From NCBI RefSeq assembly GCF_027571405.1, contig NZ_CP092968.1:1736001-1800000 (forward strand): a stretch of DNA of 64,000 bases, read 5' to 3'. Origin of the DNA: Methylocystis parvus OBBP. Its GTDB lineage: Bacteria > Pseudomonadota > Alphaproteobacteria > Rhizobiales > Beijerinckiaceae. Of the stretch, positions 8,449-16,242 are shown in pieces. Made by a program: the position numbers and the translations under genes. Under the pieces are notes generated by a model. The model ran no database searches. It saw only the letters and a list, made by a program, of their open reading frames with translations, and was not told the DNA's origin. Each line of letters opens with the position of its first letter. Position 1 is the stretch's first letter.

Positions 8449-9704
8449 GCGGAACGGTTTACATTATCGGCGCGGGGCTCGCCGGCCTCTCCTGCGCCGT
8501 GCGCCTCGCCGACGAGGGCAAGCGCGTCGCGATCTACGAAGCCGCGCGCATGGCGGGCGGCCGCTGCCGCTCCTATTTCGACGCGACGCTCGATCTCGTG
8601 ATCGACAATGGCAATCATCTGCTGCTCTCCGGCAATATGGCCGCGCGCGATTACGGCGCGCGCATCGGCGCGAGCGACGCGCTGGTCGGCCCCGAAGAAT
8701 GCGAATTCGACTTTCTCGATTATGGGACGGGCCAGCGCTGGAAGCTGAGGCCCAACGCTTCGCAAATCCCGTGGTGGATTTTCTTCGCCGACCGCCGCGT
8801 GCCCGGCACGGGGCCGCTCGATTATCTCGACGCCGGCAGGCTGCTTTTCGCGAAGAACGGCGCGACCATTGGCGAGACGATGCGTTGCGAGGGGTCGCTC
8901 TGGGAGAAGCTCTGGCGCCCGGTGATGCTCTCCGCGCTCAATATCGAGCCGAGCGTCGCCTCGGCGACGCTCGCAGGCGCCGTGCTGCGCGAGACGCTCG
9001 CGGCGGGCGGGTCCGCTTGCCGGCCGCTCGTCGCCAAGGGCGGACTCGGCCACGCCTTCATCGAGCCGGCTTTGCGCAAGTTGCGGTCGCAGGGGATCGA
9101 GCCGCGTTTCGGCGCGCGGTTGAAAGAAATCGTTTTTGACGGCGCCCGCGTCGCCGGGTTGCGATTCAGCGACGAAGAGATTGCCGTTGAAACCGAAGAC
9201 CGGGTCGTGCTCGCGGCTCCAGCCTGGATTGCGCAGGAGCTCGTCCCCGGCCTCGTCGCGCCCGACGACCACCGGGCCATTCTCAATGTCCATTTCAAGA
9301 TCGCGCCGCCGGCGGGGCAGTCCTTGCTGCTCGGCATGGTGGGCGCGCTTTCCGAATGGCTCTTCGCTTTCGAGGATCGCCTCTCGGTGACGATCTCCGG
9401 CGCCGACCGGCTGATGGACGCGCCCCGCGAGGAACTGGCCGCAAAGATATGGGAAGAAGTCGCGACCGCCGCCGGCCTGACATGCGGCCTGCCCGCCTGG
9501 CAGATCGTGAAGGAAAAACGCGCGACCTTCGCCGCGACGCCCGCTCAGGAAGCGCGGCGGCCGCAAGCGAAGACGCAATGGGGCAATCTCTTCCTTGCCG
9601 GAGACTGGACCGCAACCGGCTTGCCGGCGACGATCGAGGGATCGATACGCTCGGGCTATAAAGCGGCCGGACTGGCGGCGGCCGAAAAAGCCTCGCCCGT
9701 CTAA
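8445..9704 (+). CDS. hpnE: Hydroxysqualene dehydroxylase HpnE
   Basis: A 419-residue FAD-dependent amine-oxidase-fold enzyme that reduces hydroxysqualene to squalene. The dinucleotide-binding motif VYIIGAGLAGLSCAVRLAD begins at residue 5, with EAARMAGGRCRS after the second strand as in carotenoid desaturase-like enzymes. The C-terminal FAD motif NLFLAGDWTATGLPATIEGS is present. I chose GTG 8445 because it overlaps the hpnD stop and starts three residues before the Rossmann strand; longer upstream frames overlap hpnD fully. Its 3' end overlaps the convergent HIT gene by 4 bp. Confidence 0.94.
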   Translation: MSGTVYIIGAGLAGLSCAVRLADEGKRVAIYEAARMAGGRCRSYFDATLDLVIDNGNHLLLSGNMAARDYGARIGASDALVGPEECEFDFLDYGTGQRWKLRPNASQIPWWIFFADRRVPGTGPLDYLDAGRLLFAKNGATIGETMRCEGSLWEKLWRPVMLSALNIEPSVASATLAGAVLRETLAAGGSACRPLVAKGGLGHAFIEPALRKLRSQGIEPRFGARLKEIVFDGARVAGLRFSDEEIAVETEDRVVLAAPAWIAQELVPGLVAPDDHRAILNVHFKIAPPAGQSLLLGMVGALSEWLFAFEDRLSVTISGADRLMDAPREELAAKIWEEVATAAGLTCGLPAWQIVKEKRATFAATPAQEARRPQAKTQWGNLFLAGDWTATGLPATIEGSIRSGYKAAGLAAAEKASPV

Positions 9705-10054
9705 TCGTGGCGCGCCGCAGGGGGCGGCGTATCGCCGGAACGGCGCGGTATCAGGTGGAGATGCGCATGCGGGATCTTCTGTCCCGCGACCGCGCCAATA
9801 TTCGAGCCAAAATTGAACCCGCCAACGCTGGGGTCTTCGCGCATGATGTCGCCTCGCAATGTTTCGGCGAGTCGGTGGATGGCTTCGCGCTCCTCCGAAA
9901 CCGTGTCGAAAATATCCGCCGCGTGACGCTTGGGGAGAATCAGACTGTGAAGCGGCCTTACGGGAAATTTGTCCCGGATCGCAAAGGCGAGGTCATTCTC
10001 GCATAGAATCGACAGCGATGCCCGGTCGCAAAAAGGGCACGAAAAAAGCGCCAT
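9701..10054 (-). CDS. HIT domain protein
   Basis: A 117-residue histidine-triad nucleotide-binding protein. The triad is seen as KIPHAHLHLIPRR near the C-terminus, and the family's VRPLHSLILPKRH stretch lies about residues 32-44. An N-terminal CPFCD pair suggests a possible zinc site. HIT proteins hydrolyse nucleotide phosphates or phosphoramidates; the exact substrate cannot be told from sequence. It converges on hpnE with 4 bp of overlap and has no evident operon partner. Confidence 0.9.
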   Translation of the reverse strand: MALFSCPFCDRASLSILCENDLAFAIRDKFPVRPLHSLILPKRHAADIFDTVSEEREAIHRLAETLRGDIMREDPSVGGFNFGSNIGAVAGQKIPHAHLHLIPRRSGDTPPPAARHD

Positions 10055-10180
10055 TCCGAAAAGCTCCGCGCATAAAAGGCGCGCGAAGCTTAGGCGTCGA
10101 AATGATCGCAGGCAATCGCTGCGGCGTTGACACCGTTTCCTGGCGTCGGCGGCGCTGACGCCGTTTTCTCTGAATGCTCC

Positions 10181-10801
10181 TTACACGCTTTTCTTGTTCA
10201 GATTGGCGATGAAGTCCGTCGATTTCTCGACAAGCGCAGCCAACTGCTTCTGCACGACAGGCAAATATTCCTCCGCCTTAAGCCAAGCCGCATGAAGCTC
10301 GCGCGACGCTTTATCCGTCAAAGGATGCGACTGCAGCTTCCTCCACTCGGCCTGCGGATCGAAATTCGCGATCGCAGCCTGCGCCTTTTGGGTCGCCGGA
10401 TAGGATTTCGCCCTTTCGAATTCGGCGGCCAGATCGATGGTCGAAAGCCAGGCGGCGGTCTTCTTCGACAAGGCGACGGCCTGCTCGCCCGCGATCACGG
10501 AAACGTCGCTCAGCACAGCCGCGCCGCGCTTCGCCGCGCGCAGGGCCGCTTCGGACAGCGCATTCGCCTTCACGAGCGCATGCACCCGCGCATTCACCTT
10601 GCGCAGCTCGCCCTCGAGACGCGAAATCGTATATTCCTGCTCGCGCAGCATTCTGGCGGCGCTCTCATTCGTTTCGTTCACGCGCGCAAGATCGTTTTCA
10701 AGCGCCGTCACATGGTTCGTGATGGCTTCGACCATGCGGAAGGAAAATTTGCCGGCCTCGAGTTCGGTCAGCGCAAGTTCGATATCCGTTTTCGCAGCCA
10801 T
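10181..10801 (-). CDS. Coiled-coil protein of unknown function
   Basis: A 206-residue, mostly helical soluble protein. Residues about 25-75 are heptad-rich (ENDLARVNETNESAARML, then EYTISRLEGELRKVNARV), and the C-terminal third is Ala/Lys-rich helices ending in STDFIANLNKKSV. There is no signal peptide. I chose the ATG giving MAAKTDIELALTELEAGKFS; two upstream start codons exist. The general look is phasin-like, but no phasin motif is firm, so I leave the function open. It sits alone between the HIT and aminopeptidase genes, all on the same strand with sizeable gaps. Confidence 0.6.
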   Translation of the reverse strand: MAAKTDIELALTELEAGKFSFRMVEAITNHVTALENDLARVNETNESAARMLREQEYTISRLEGELRKVNARVHALVKANALSEAALRAAKRGAAVLSDVSVIAGEQAVALSKKTAAWLSTIDLAAEFERAKSYPATQKAQAAIANFDPQAEWRKLQSHPLTDKASRELHAAWLKAEEYLPVVQKQLAALVEKSTDFIANLNKKSV

Positions 10802-11050
10802 GCCCATCTCTCCAACTTCGCTTGCGAGAACCATTGCGAGCGGATGGTTAAAGTTTCGTTGCGATCCGCTGATGACAGGCCGTTTTTGCTTTCAGATCCA
10901 TATGCTTGGCCTTATCCGCAAGACGGCGGGACAGGCCGCCAGAGGCCGAGCGTCGGGTTGAACGCAAAATTGCTTCGCTTGCAGTAACGGCCAGCGCCGC
11001 CCGCCCGCTCGCAGGGAGCGAGGATACGGCCTTACGTCACGCCCGCCAAC

Positions 11051-12865
11051 TCAAATCGCCCGAGTCGCGTCTCGCAGCCATTGGCGCGTCTTCGCGTCGA
11101 GGAGCGGCGACAGTGTCTTGCGCACATAAGCGTGATAGGCGTTGAGCCAGGCGATCTCCTCCGGCGCCATCAGTTTCGGCTCGACGCAATTGAGATCGAA
11201 GGGCGCGAGCGTGATCGTCTCGAAACCGTACATTTCGCGCTCGGCGCCGGCGACCGCGCGCTTTTCGACGATGATGAGATTTTCGAGGCGAATTCCGTAT
11301 TCGCCGGCGCGGTAATATCCGGGCTCGTTGGAGAGAATCATGCCCGGCTGCAAGGGAGTCGCGCCGAGCTTGGAGATGCGCTGCGGCCCTTCATGCACGG
11401 AGAGATAGGAGCCGACGCCGTGCCCGACGCCATGGTCGAAATCGAGCCCCGCCTCCCACAGATAGCGCCGCGCGAATGCGTCGAGCTGCGCGCCGGAAAC
11501 GCCCTTGGGAAACACGGCGCGCGCAATGGCGATATGGCCCTTCAGCACCCGCGTGAAATGATCCTTCAACTGTCTCGACGCGCGCCCAACGACGACCGTG
11601 CGCGTCACATCGGTCGTGCCGTCGAGATATTGCGCGCCGCTGTCGACGAGATAGACTCCCTTGCCGATCTTGAGATTGCTTTTATCCGTCACGCGATAAT
11701 GCGGAATGGCCGCATGTTCGCCGAAGGCGGAGATCGTCGGGAAGGAGATATCGCGCAGATCGCCATTCTCCCGGCGGAAGGTTTCGAGCGCCTCCGCCGC
11801 CGAGATTTCCGTAAGCGCGCCCTTTGGCGCGGCTTGCGAGAACCAGGCGAGAAAACGCGTGAGCGCGGCGCCGTCGCGAATATGCGCCGCGCGCGCGCCC
11901 GCAAGCTCCGCCTTGTTCTTGATCGCCTTGGGCAGCGCCGCCGGGTCTTCGATCACGCGCGGCTTGCCGCCCGCCGCGCGCAGCGTCTCGACGAGCTTGA
12001 CCGGAGCCGTCGCCGCGTCGAACGTCACGGCCTCGCCGCGCGCGCCGGCCGTCTCCAGGTCGCCGATGAGCGCCGACGGCGCGCGCAATGTCAGAAACTT
12101 CTCCAGGCTCGCGCGGATCCTGGGATCGAGCTTGGCGTCGTCGATATAGAGCGTCGGCGCGCCCGCCTTCGGCAACAAGGCGAAGGCGAGCGCGATCGGC
12201 GTATGGGCGACGTCCGCGCCGCGAATATTGAAGGCCCAGCAGATGGCGTGCGGGTCCGACATCAAAGCGGCGTCGGCGCCTTTGAGCGCCTCGCGCAGCT
12301 TCTTGATCTTCGCGGCGGCCGTCTCGCCCGCATAGCGCGCGGGATGGATCGCGACATGGCCCATTGGCTCCGGCGGGCGATCCGGCCAGAGCGCGTCGAT
12401 GGGGTTCGCGTCGAGCGGAACAAGCGCGATCTTCTTCTCCGCAACCGCCTTGGCGAAGCGCTCGATCTGGCCGCTCGTATGCACCCACGGATCGTAGCCG
12501 ATGCGGGCGCCTTCGCGCGCATGATCGGCGAGCCAGGCGGAAGGCGCGGTTTTGGAAATGTCGACCGGCTTGAGGATCGTCCCGTCGATTTCCTGACGCA
12601 CCTGAATGACGTAGCGCCCATCGACGAAAATCGCGGCCTCGTCCGTCAGCACGATGGCGAAGCCGGCCGAGCCGGTAAAACCCGTGAGCCAGGCGAGGCG
12701 CTCGGCGTTTTTCGGCACATATTCGTTCTGATGCGCGTCGGCGCGCGGGACGAGAAAGCCGTCGAGGCTCTGGCGCGCGAGCGCGTCGCGCAGCGCGGCG
12801 ACCCGCGCGGCGCTGTCATGGGACGAGGAGGCGTCGGCGAAAGATTGGAATTTTGCTTCGAACAT
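11051..12865 (-). CDS. Xaa-Pro aminopeptidase (M24B, aminopeptidase P)
   Basis: A 604-residue three-domain aminopeptidase P of the large type, cleaving N-terminal residues that precede proline. Two creatinase-like N-terminal domains (residues 1 to about 300) precede the pita-bread domain. Its five metal ligands are visible: YLVDSGAQYLDGTTDVTRT supplies both Asp ligands, GVGHGVGSYLSVHEGP the His, and NEPGYYRAGEYGIRLENL the two Glu. Cytoplasmic, with no signal peptide. Followed downstream on the same strand by the coiled-coil gene after 249 bp. Confidence 0.95.
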   Translation of the reverse strand: MFEAKFQSFADASSSHDSAARVAALRDALARQSLDGFLVPRADAHQNEYVPKNAERLAWLTGFTGSAGFAIVLTDEAAIFVDGRYVIQVRQEIDGTILKPVDISKTAPSAWLADHAREGARIGYDPWVHTSGQIERFAKAVAEKKIALVPLDANPIDALWPDRPPEPMGHVAIHPARYAGETAAAKIKKLREALKGADAALMSDPHAICWAFNIRGADVAHTPIALAFALLPKAGAPTLYIDDAKLDPRIRASLEKFLTLRAPSALIGDLETAGARGEAVTFDAATAPVKLVETLRAAGGKPRVIEDPAALPKAIKNKAELAGARAAHIRDGAALTRFLAWFSQAAPKGALTEISAAEALETFRRENGDLRDISFPTISAFGEHAAIPHYRVTDKSNLKIGKGVYLVDSGAQYLDGTTDVTRTVVVGRASRQLKDHFTRVLKGHIAIARAVFPKGVSGAQLDAFARRYLWEAGLDFDHGVGHGVGSYLSVHEGPQRISKLGATPLQPGMILSNEPGYYRAGEYGIRLENLIIVEKRAVAGAEREMYGFETITLAPFDLNCVEPKLMAPEEIAWLNAYHAYVRKTLSPLLDAKTRQWLRDATRAI

Positions 12866-12905
12866 GGGAGGAAGTTATGCGCGATCCATGCCAGCGACAA
12901 TGGCG

Positions 12906-13805
12906 CTAAGCTCCGCCCCTTCGCAGCACCAGCGTCGCCCAGCCGTCTATGTCGCCGCGTTCGGCGAGTGCGAAGCCCTGTGCGGCGTAGGCGGAGAGCA
13001 CGCCTGCAACGTCTTTCGCCAGCAGTCCCGACAGCACCAGTTCCGCCCCCGGCGCAGCGGCCGCCGCTATCGAAGGCGCGAGGAGGCGCAGCGGCTTCGC
13101 CAGAATATTCGCGAGAATAAGGTCATATCGCCCGGTCATCGCCGCATGGCGCAGGCCGACCGCGACCACCGGGCGCACATAGGGTCCGGCGCCGTTCTGG
13201 ACGGCGTTGGCGCGGGCGGTCTCCACTGCGACGGGGTCGATGTCGCCGCAAGCGACCGGCTGGCGCAGCAGTTTCGCCGCGGCGATGGCGAGCACGCCCG
13301 TGCCCGTGCCCACATCCAGCACGCGGCGCGGGCGGCGGCGTTTCAAGATGCGGTCCAGCGCCTTCAGGCAGCCCAGCGTCGTGCCGTGATGGCCGGTGCC
13401 GAAGGCGAGCGCCGCCTCGATCTCGACGCCGATGTCGTTCGGCTTCAGGCGGTCGCGGTCGTGGAAGCCATGGACGACGACGCGGCCGGCGCGCACGGGC
13501 TCGAGCCCGGCAAGCGACTTCTGCACCCAGTCTTCCTTGGCGATCTCGGCGAATTCGGCGCGCGCGGCGGTCTCGGCGTCGCTCGCCGCCTCGATCAGCG
13601 CGCGGATCGTCTCCTCGTCGGGCGCCTCCGCGAAATAGACTTCGACCGTCCAGACCGGGCCGTCATCGACCTCGAAGGCGCCCGCGGCGGTCTCCGTGGG
13701 GTCGAACGTCTCGACGATGATGTCGGCGACGGCGCGGGCGCGCGTTTCGTCGGTGGAGAGGCGCAGGACATGGCTGGCGCCGTTGGGGGGAAGGCCTTCG
13801 AGCAT
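12906..13805 (-). CDS. prmA: Ribosomal protein L11 methyltransferase
   Basis: A 299-residue methyltransferase that trimethylates ribosomal protein L11. The C-terminal SAM domain shows motif I in RVLDVGTGTGVLAIAAAKLL (about residues 160-179), the acidic residue in CGDIDPVAVETARANA and the catalytic-loop LILANILAKPLRLLAP. The N-terminal part matches the L11-recognition domain, and AFGTGHHGTTLGCLKALDRI is family-typical. It lies 40 bp upstream of the aminopeptidase gene on the same strand, so cotranscription is possible. Confidence 0.93.
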   Translation of the reverse strand: MLEGLPPNGASHVLRLSTDETRARAVADIIVETFDPTETAAGAFEVDDGPVWTVEVYFAEAPDEETIRALIEAASDAETAARAEFAEIAKEDWVQKSLAGLEPVRAGRVVVHGFHDRDRLKPNDIGVEIEAALAFGTGHHGTTLGCLKALDRILKRRRPRRVLDVGTGTGVLAIAAAKLLRQPVACGDIDPVAVETARANAVQNGAGPYVRPVVAVGLRHAAMTGRYDLILANILAKPLRLLAPSIAAAAAPGAELVLSGLLAKDVAGVLSAYAAQGFALAERGDIDGWATLVLRRGGA

Positions 13806-13845
13806 GGCGCGCGATTAGCACGCCGGACGGGCGCGCGTCACCCTA

Positions 13846-13894
13846 AAGCGCGCGGCGAAAAAGTGGGGACCGGTTTTTCGCGAGACGCGCGCTC
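13846..13894. repeat. Palindromic intergenic repeat element
   Basis: An inverted repeat with outer arms AGCGCGC / GCGCGCT and inner arms GCGAAAAA / TTTTTCGC around a GTGGGGACCGG core. It resembles the dispersed palindromes with a GAAAAAGTGG...CCGGTTTTTC core that are common between genes in Rhizobiales. It lies downstream of nothing obvious, since prmA starts to its left and the antitoxin-like gene to its right. Confidence 0.7.
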
Positions 13895-13908
13895 TAAACT
13901 TTAGAATC

Positions 13909-13956
13909 GATCACGGTGTCTGCGATTGGACGATACCGGCCAATCGCAGCGTGATC
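13909..13956. repeat. Long imperfect hairpin in the prmA-14007 intergenic region
   Basis: GATCACG (13909-13915) pairs with CGTGATC (13950-13956), and CTGCGATTGG (13920-13929) pairs with CCAATCGCAG (13940-13949). The left arm carries a 4-nt bulge and the loop is 10 nt. It follows the repeat at 13846 directly and may belong to the same mobile-like intergenic element. There is no T-run, so it is not a standard terminator. Confidence 0.6.
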
Positions 13957-14006
13957 TAATGGCGCGATCCCTTTCAAGAGGGCGCACGGATTGCTAGAAT
14001 GCCGCC

Positions 14007-14234
14007 ATGACAAAACTCCTTGATGAAGCCTTCCAGGCGGCGCGCAGCCTGCCTCCCGCGATGCAGGACGATCTCGCGCGCGTCATCATGGCCATGACGG
14101 GCGAGGCCCCCTGCGTCATTCAATTGACCGCGGAGGAAGAGGCCTCGTTCGAGGAGTCCTTTGCCGAGGCCGAACGCGGCGACTTCGCGACCGACGAGGA
14201 AATACGGGCCATCTGGGCGAAGCACGGCCTGTGA
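14007..14234 (+). CDS. Small acidic antitoxin-like protein
   Basis: A 75-residue protein, helical N-terminus (LLDEAFQAARSLPPAMQDDLARVIM) and an acidic C-terminal half (LTAEEEASFEESFAEAERGDFATDEEIRAIWAKHGL). The layout and the terminal DEEIRAIWAKHGL resemble antitoxins paired with ParE/RelE toxins, in which this tail wraps the toxin. The stop overlaps a GTG whose first ten codons (MTLFYTRRAAAE) look like a ParE start but do not continue as one. It may therefore be an orphan antitoxin. Function is inferred from general resemblance only. Confidence 0.6.
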   Translation: MTKLLDEAFQAARSLPPAMQDDLARVIMAMTGEAPCVIQLTAEEEASFEESFAEAERGDFATDEEIRAIWAKHGL

Positions 14235-14293
14235 CGCTTTTCTATACACGCCGCGCCGCTGCTGAACGCCTTTCCCGCGCGGCCCGCGCCCTG
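14231..14293 (+). pseudogene. Possible truncated ParE-type toxin start
   Basis: A GTG that overlaps the preceding stop opens with TLFYTRRAAAERLSRAARALYG, which looks like the beginning of a ParE/RelE-family toxin. After about 20 codons the frame runs into the unrelated P-loop gene. If real, the toxin was cut away and the neighbouring gene joined on. The match is very short and could be chance. Confidence 0.25.
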
Positions 14294-14294
14294 T

Positions 14295-15290
14295 ATGGTC
14301 GCGCTCATGACCGAGAAAGTCGCGATCTGTCTCATCGGGCCGAAGAAGGGCGGCAAGTCCTCGCTGCTCGCCTCGCTCGCGGATTGCGTGGCGCAGGCTT
14401 CCTTCGGCTACTCGCCGCGCCTCCGGCCGGCGCTGCAGCCGATCGCCGAGGCCGAATTCAAGGCGGAGCCCGATCAGAGGCGCGACCTGTTGAACGTCGA
14501 ACAGGGCGATTACGATCGATTGAAGCGCGATTTTTCCGAGGGCGGCGTCGCGACTGACACGCTCAACACATATGAATATTACTTCCGGCTTTCGGTGAAT
14601 GGCGAAGCGCCGCCGGAAGTCGTCACGCGCGGTCCCTGGCTCCTCGAAATCATCGACTCGGCCGGAGAGATCGCCGCGCCGCCGGACGGCGCCGAGGTCG
14701 CGATCCTCAATGACGTCAAGTCGAAGCTGGCGCGGCAGATGCTGACCTCGGAAGCGCTCGTCATCGTGCTGCCATTGGTGCGGCTCGACGACTCGGCCTG
14801 GACCGGGACGCTGGCGCGGCTGATCGACCGGCTGGCGCTCGCGCGCGAGAAGAAGCTCAAACGCGTGGTGGTCGTGTTCTCGCAATATGAGCGGCTCTTC
14901 ACGCGGCTGGGGCCGAGCGCCTTCACCTATGCCTGCGATCCGGCGGTGGCCTTGCATGTCTTGCGCAAGTCCCTGCGCGCCGCCCAATGGCTGAACCGGC
15001 TGCGGGCGCTCGAGCCTTCGGGAGTCGCGGTCCGCTACACCGTGTGCTCGGCTTACGGCTTTGTGAAACGTTTCCAGAATCCCAATATGGACCCGCACCA
15101 GCCGGGCGAGCGGCGCTTCCGCCGCGCCGGGCTCGAAGGCGCCCGGGCCTGTAGCGAATATTGGCGCCCCTTCCTGACCGCCGAGCCCATCCTCTACGCC
15201 GCGCTCGGGCTCGACAGCGCCTTCACCTTCTCCCACGCGCAACTCGACGCCCGGGTCGAAGAAATTTCCGACGCGTCAATTCTTGCTTAA
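14295..15290 (+). CDS. P-loop GTPase-like protein
   Basis: A 331-residue soluble protein with a Walker A motif GPKKGGKSS at residues 15-23, directly after a beta strand (KVAICLI). A DxAGE switch II/Walker B follows as WLLEIIDSAGE about residue 121, then a hydrophobic strand EALVIVLPLVRLDDSAW and a candidate base-recognition strand RVVVVFSQYERLF. This order is that of a TRAFAC-type GTPase, though NKxD is replaced by SQYE, so nucleotide specificity is uncertain. It resembles GTPases from predicted GTPase-centred bacterial conflict systems (double-GTPase/GAP1 class). The next gene, 53 bp on, encodes a likely partner. A second ATG 12 bp in (MTEKVAICLIG) is an equally good start. Confidence 0.65.
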   Translation: MVALMTEKVAICLIGPKKGGKSSLLASLADCVAQASFGYSPRLRPALQPIAEAEFKAEPDQRRDLLNVEQGDYDRLKRDFSEGGVATDTLNTYEYYFRLSVNGEAPPEVVTRGPWLLEIIDSAGEIAAPPDGAEVAILNDVKSKLARQMLTSEALVIVLPLVRLDDSAWTGTLARLIDRLALAREKKLKRVVVVFSQYERLFTRLGPSAFTYACDPAVALHVLRKSLRAAQWLNRLRALEPSGVAVRYTVCSAYGFVKRFQNPNMDPHQPGERRFRRAGLEGARACSEYWRPFLTAEPILYAALGLDSAFTFSHAQLDARVEEISDASILA

Positions 15291-15343
15291 TGGAACCCTC
15301 TTATTCTTAGTTAAGTGAGTATTGTTCTAGTGAGGGTCCGCTT

Positions 15344-16129
15344 ATGGCGATGGGCGCGCCGGCTGGCGAAGAGTCGAGCATCATCTCTTTTCACCGTCTG
15401 CATTACGGCAAGCTCGGAGAGGGCGAGGAGCGTCGCGTTCCCGCCTCCGCCGGCTACGCCGTGACGCGCCGGTCGAGCGGCCTCAGCCGGGACTGGGACC
15501 CGCATCTGTCGCCTTTGCGCCTGATGGGCCTGCGCCGCTTTGAACCCGACGCGATCGACATCGACGCGCGCACGGCCGGATGCCTCGTCGTGCGCGCCAT
15601 CGGTGAGTCCATGGTTCTGCTTCGCGCGCGCTTCCGGCCGGAAGACGGCGAGCGCGGCTTCGGACGGCTGCATCAGCAGGCGGCGATCTGGATCGGCGCG
15701 CGAGACGCCTTCCAGCAAAATCCCGCCGCCGTCCTTTCGGTCGCCGCGCATGAATTGCAGGCGTTGCCGGATCTCGTCGAAGAAGGCGAAGCGCAGCGCC
15801 TCAACGACGCGCCGCTGCTCTGGCGCGTGCCGCGCCCGGATCCGGAAGGCGTGCGCCGCGTCGTCGAACGCTCGGATTGGGCGCTGCCAATGCTCGAATT
15901 ACTGCTGGACGGCGCGGAGACGGGCGAAGATGCGTCCCGCGATTTCGGCGCGCATGACTTTGCGAGCGAAGCGTCCTTTCTCGCGGCGGCGGGCCTGACC
16001 TTGCAGATGTTGCCGCAGGCGTTTCCGCGCTGGCGCGACATCAGCGTCGTCTCCGGCCTCGCGCATCCGCTGCCGGGTCTTTGCCTGCGCTACGTGCCGT
16101 CCTGGGGACGCGCAAAGGCGGCGGCCTGA
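15344..16129 (+). CDS. Unknown protein with HYG motif, probable partner of the P-loop protein
   Basis: A 261-residue soluble protein with no transmembrane segment. The N-terminus reads ISFHRLHYGKLGEGEERRVP and then SAGYAVTRRSSGLS. This HYG-plus-SxGL pattern recalls the N-terminal domains of GTPase-associated proteins (GAP1-N types) that are coded next to double-GTPases, a resemblance from memory. The middle region has RARFRPEDGERGFGRLHQQAAIWIG, and the rest is alpha/beta of unknown family. It starts 53 bp after the GTPase-like gene on the same strand. The pair probably works together; what they do is unknown. Confidence 0.55.
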   Translation: MAMGAPAGEESSIISFHRLHYGKLGEGEERRVPASAGYAVTRRSSGLSRDWDPHLSPLRLMGLRRFEPDAIDIDARTAGCLVVRAIGESMVLLRARFRPEDGERGFGRLHQQAAIWIGARDAFQQNPAAVLSVAAHELQALPDLVEEGEAQRLNDAPLLWRVPRPDPEGVRRVVERSDWALPMLELLLDGAETGEDASRDFGAHDFASEASFLAAAGLTLQMLPQAFPRWRDISVVSGLAHPLPGLCLRYVPSWGRAKAAA

Positions 16130-16242
16130 GCGCCCTCACGGGCTCGGGCGCGTGACGCTAACTTCGCGCCAGCCAATTCAAAACATTTGATTCAACTTTT
16201 CGCCATAGGCTACGCGTCCAGGTCGGGCGCGGGTCTTCGCAC

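Noticed and set aside
10181..10801. Calling the coiled-coil protein a phasin
   Set aside because: General helical, Ala/Lys-rich look only; no phasin motif and no polyhydroxybutyrate genes nearby.
11081..13120. A 679-codon plus-strand frame opposite the aminopeptidase gene
   Set aside because: Shadow of the Xaa-Pro aminopeptidase, whose metal ligands are all present.
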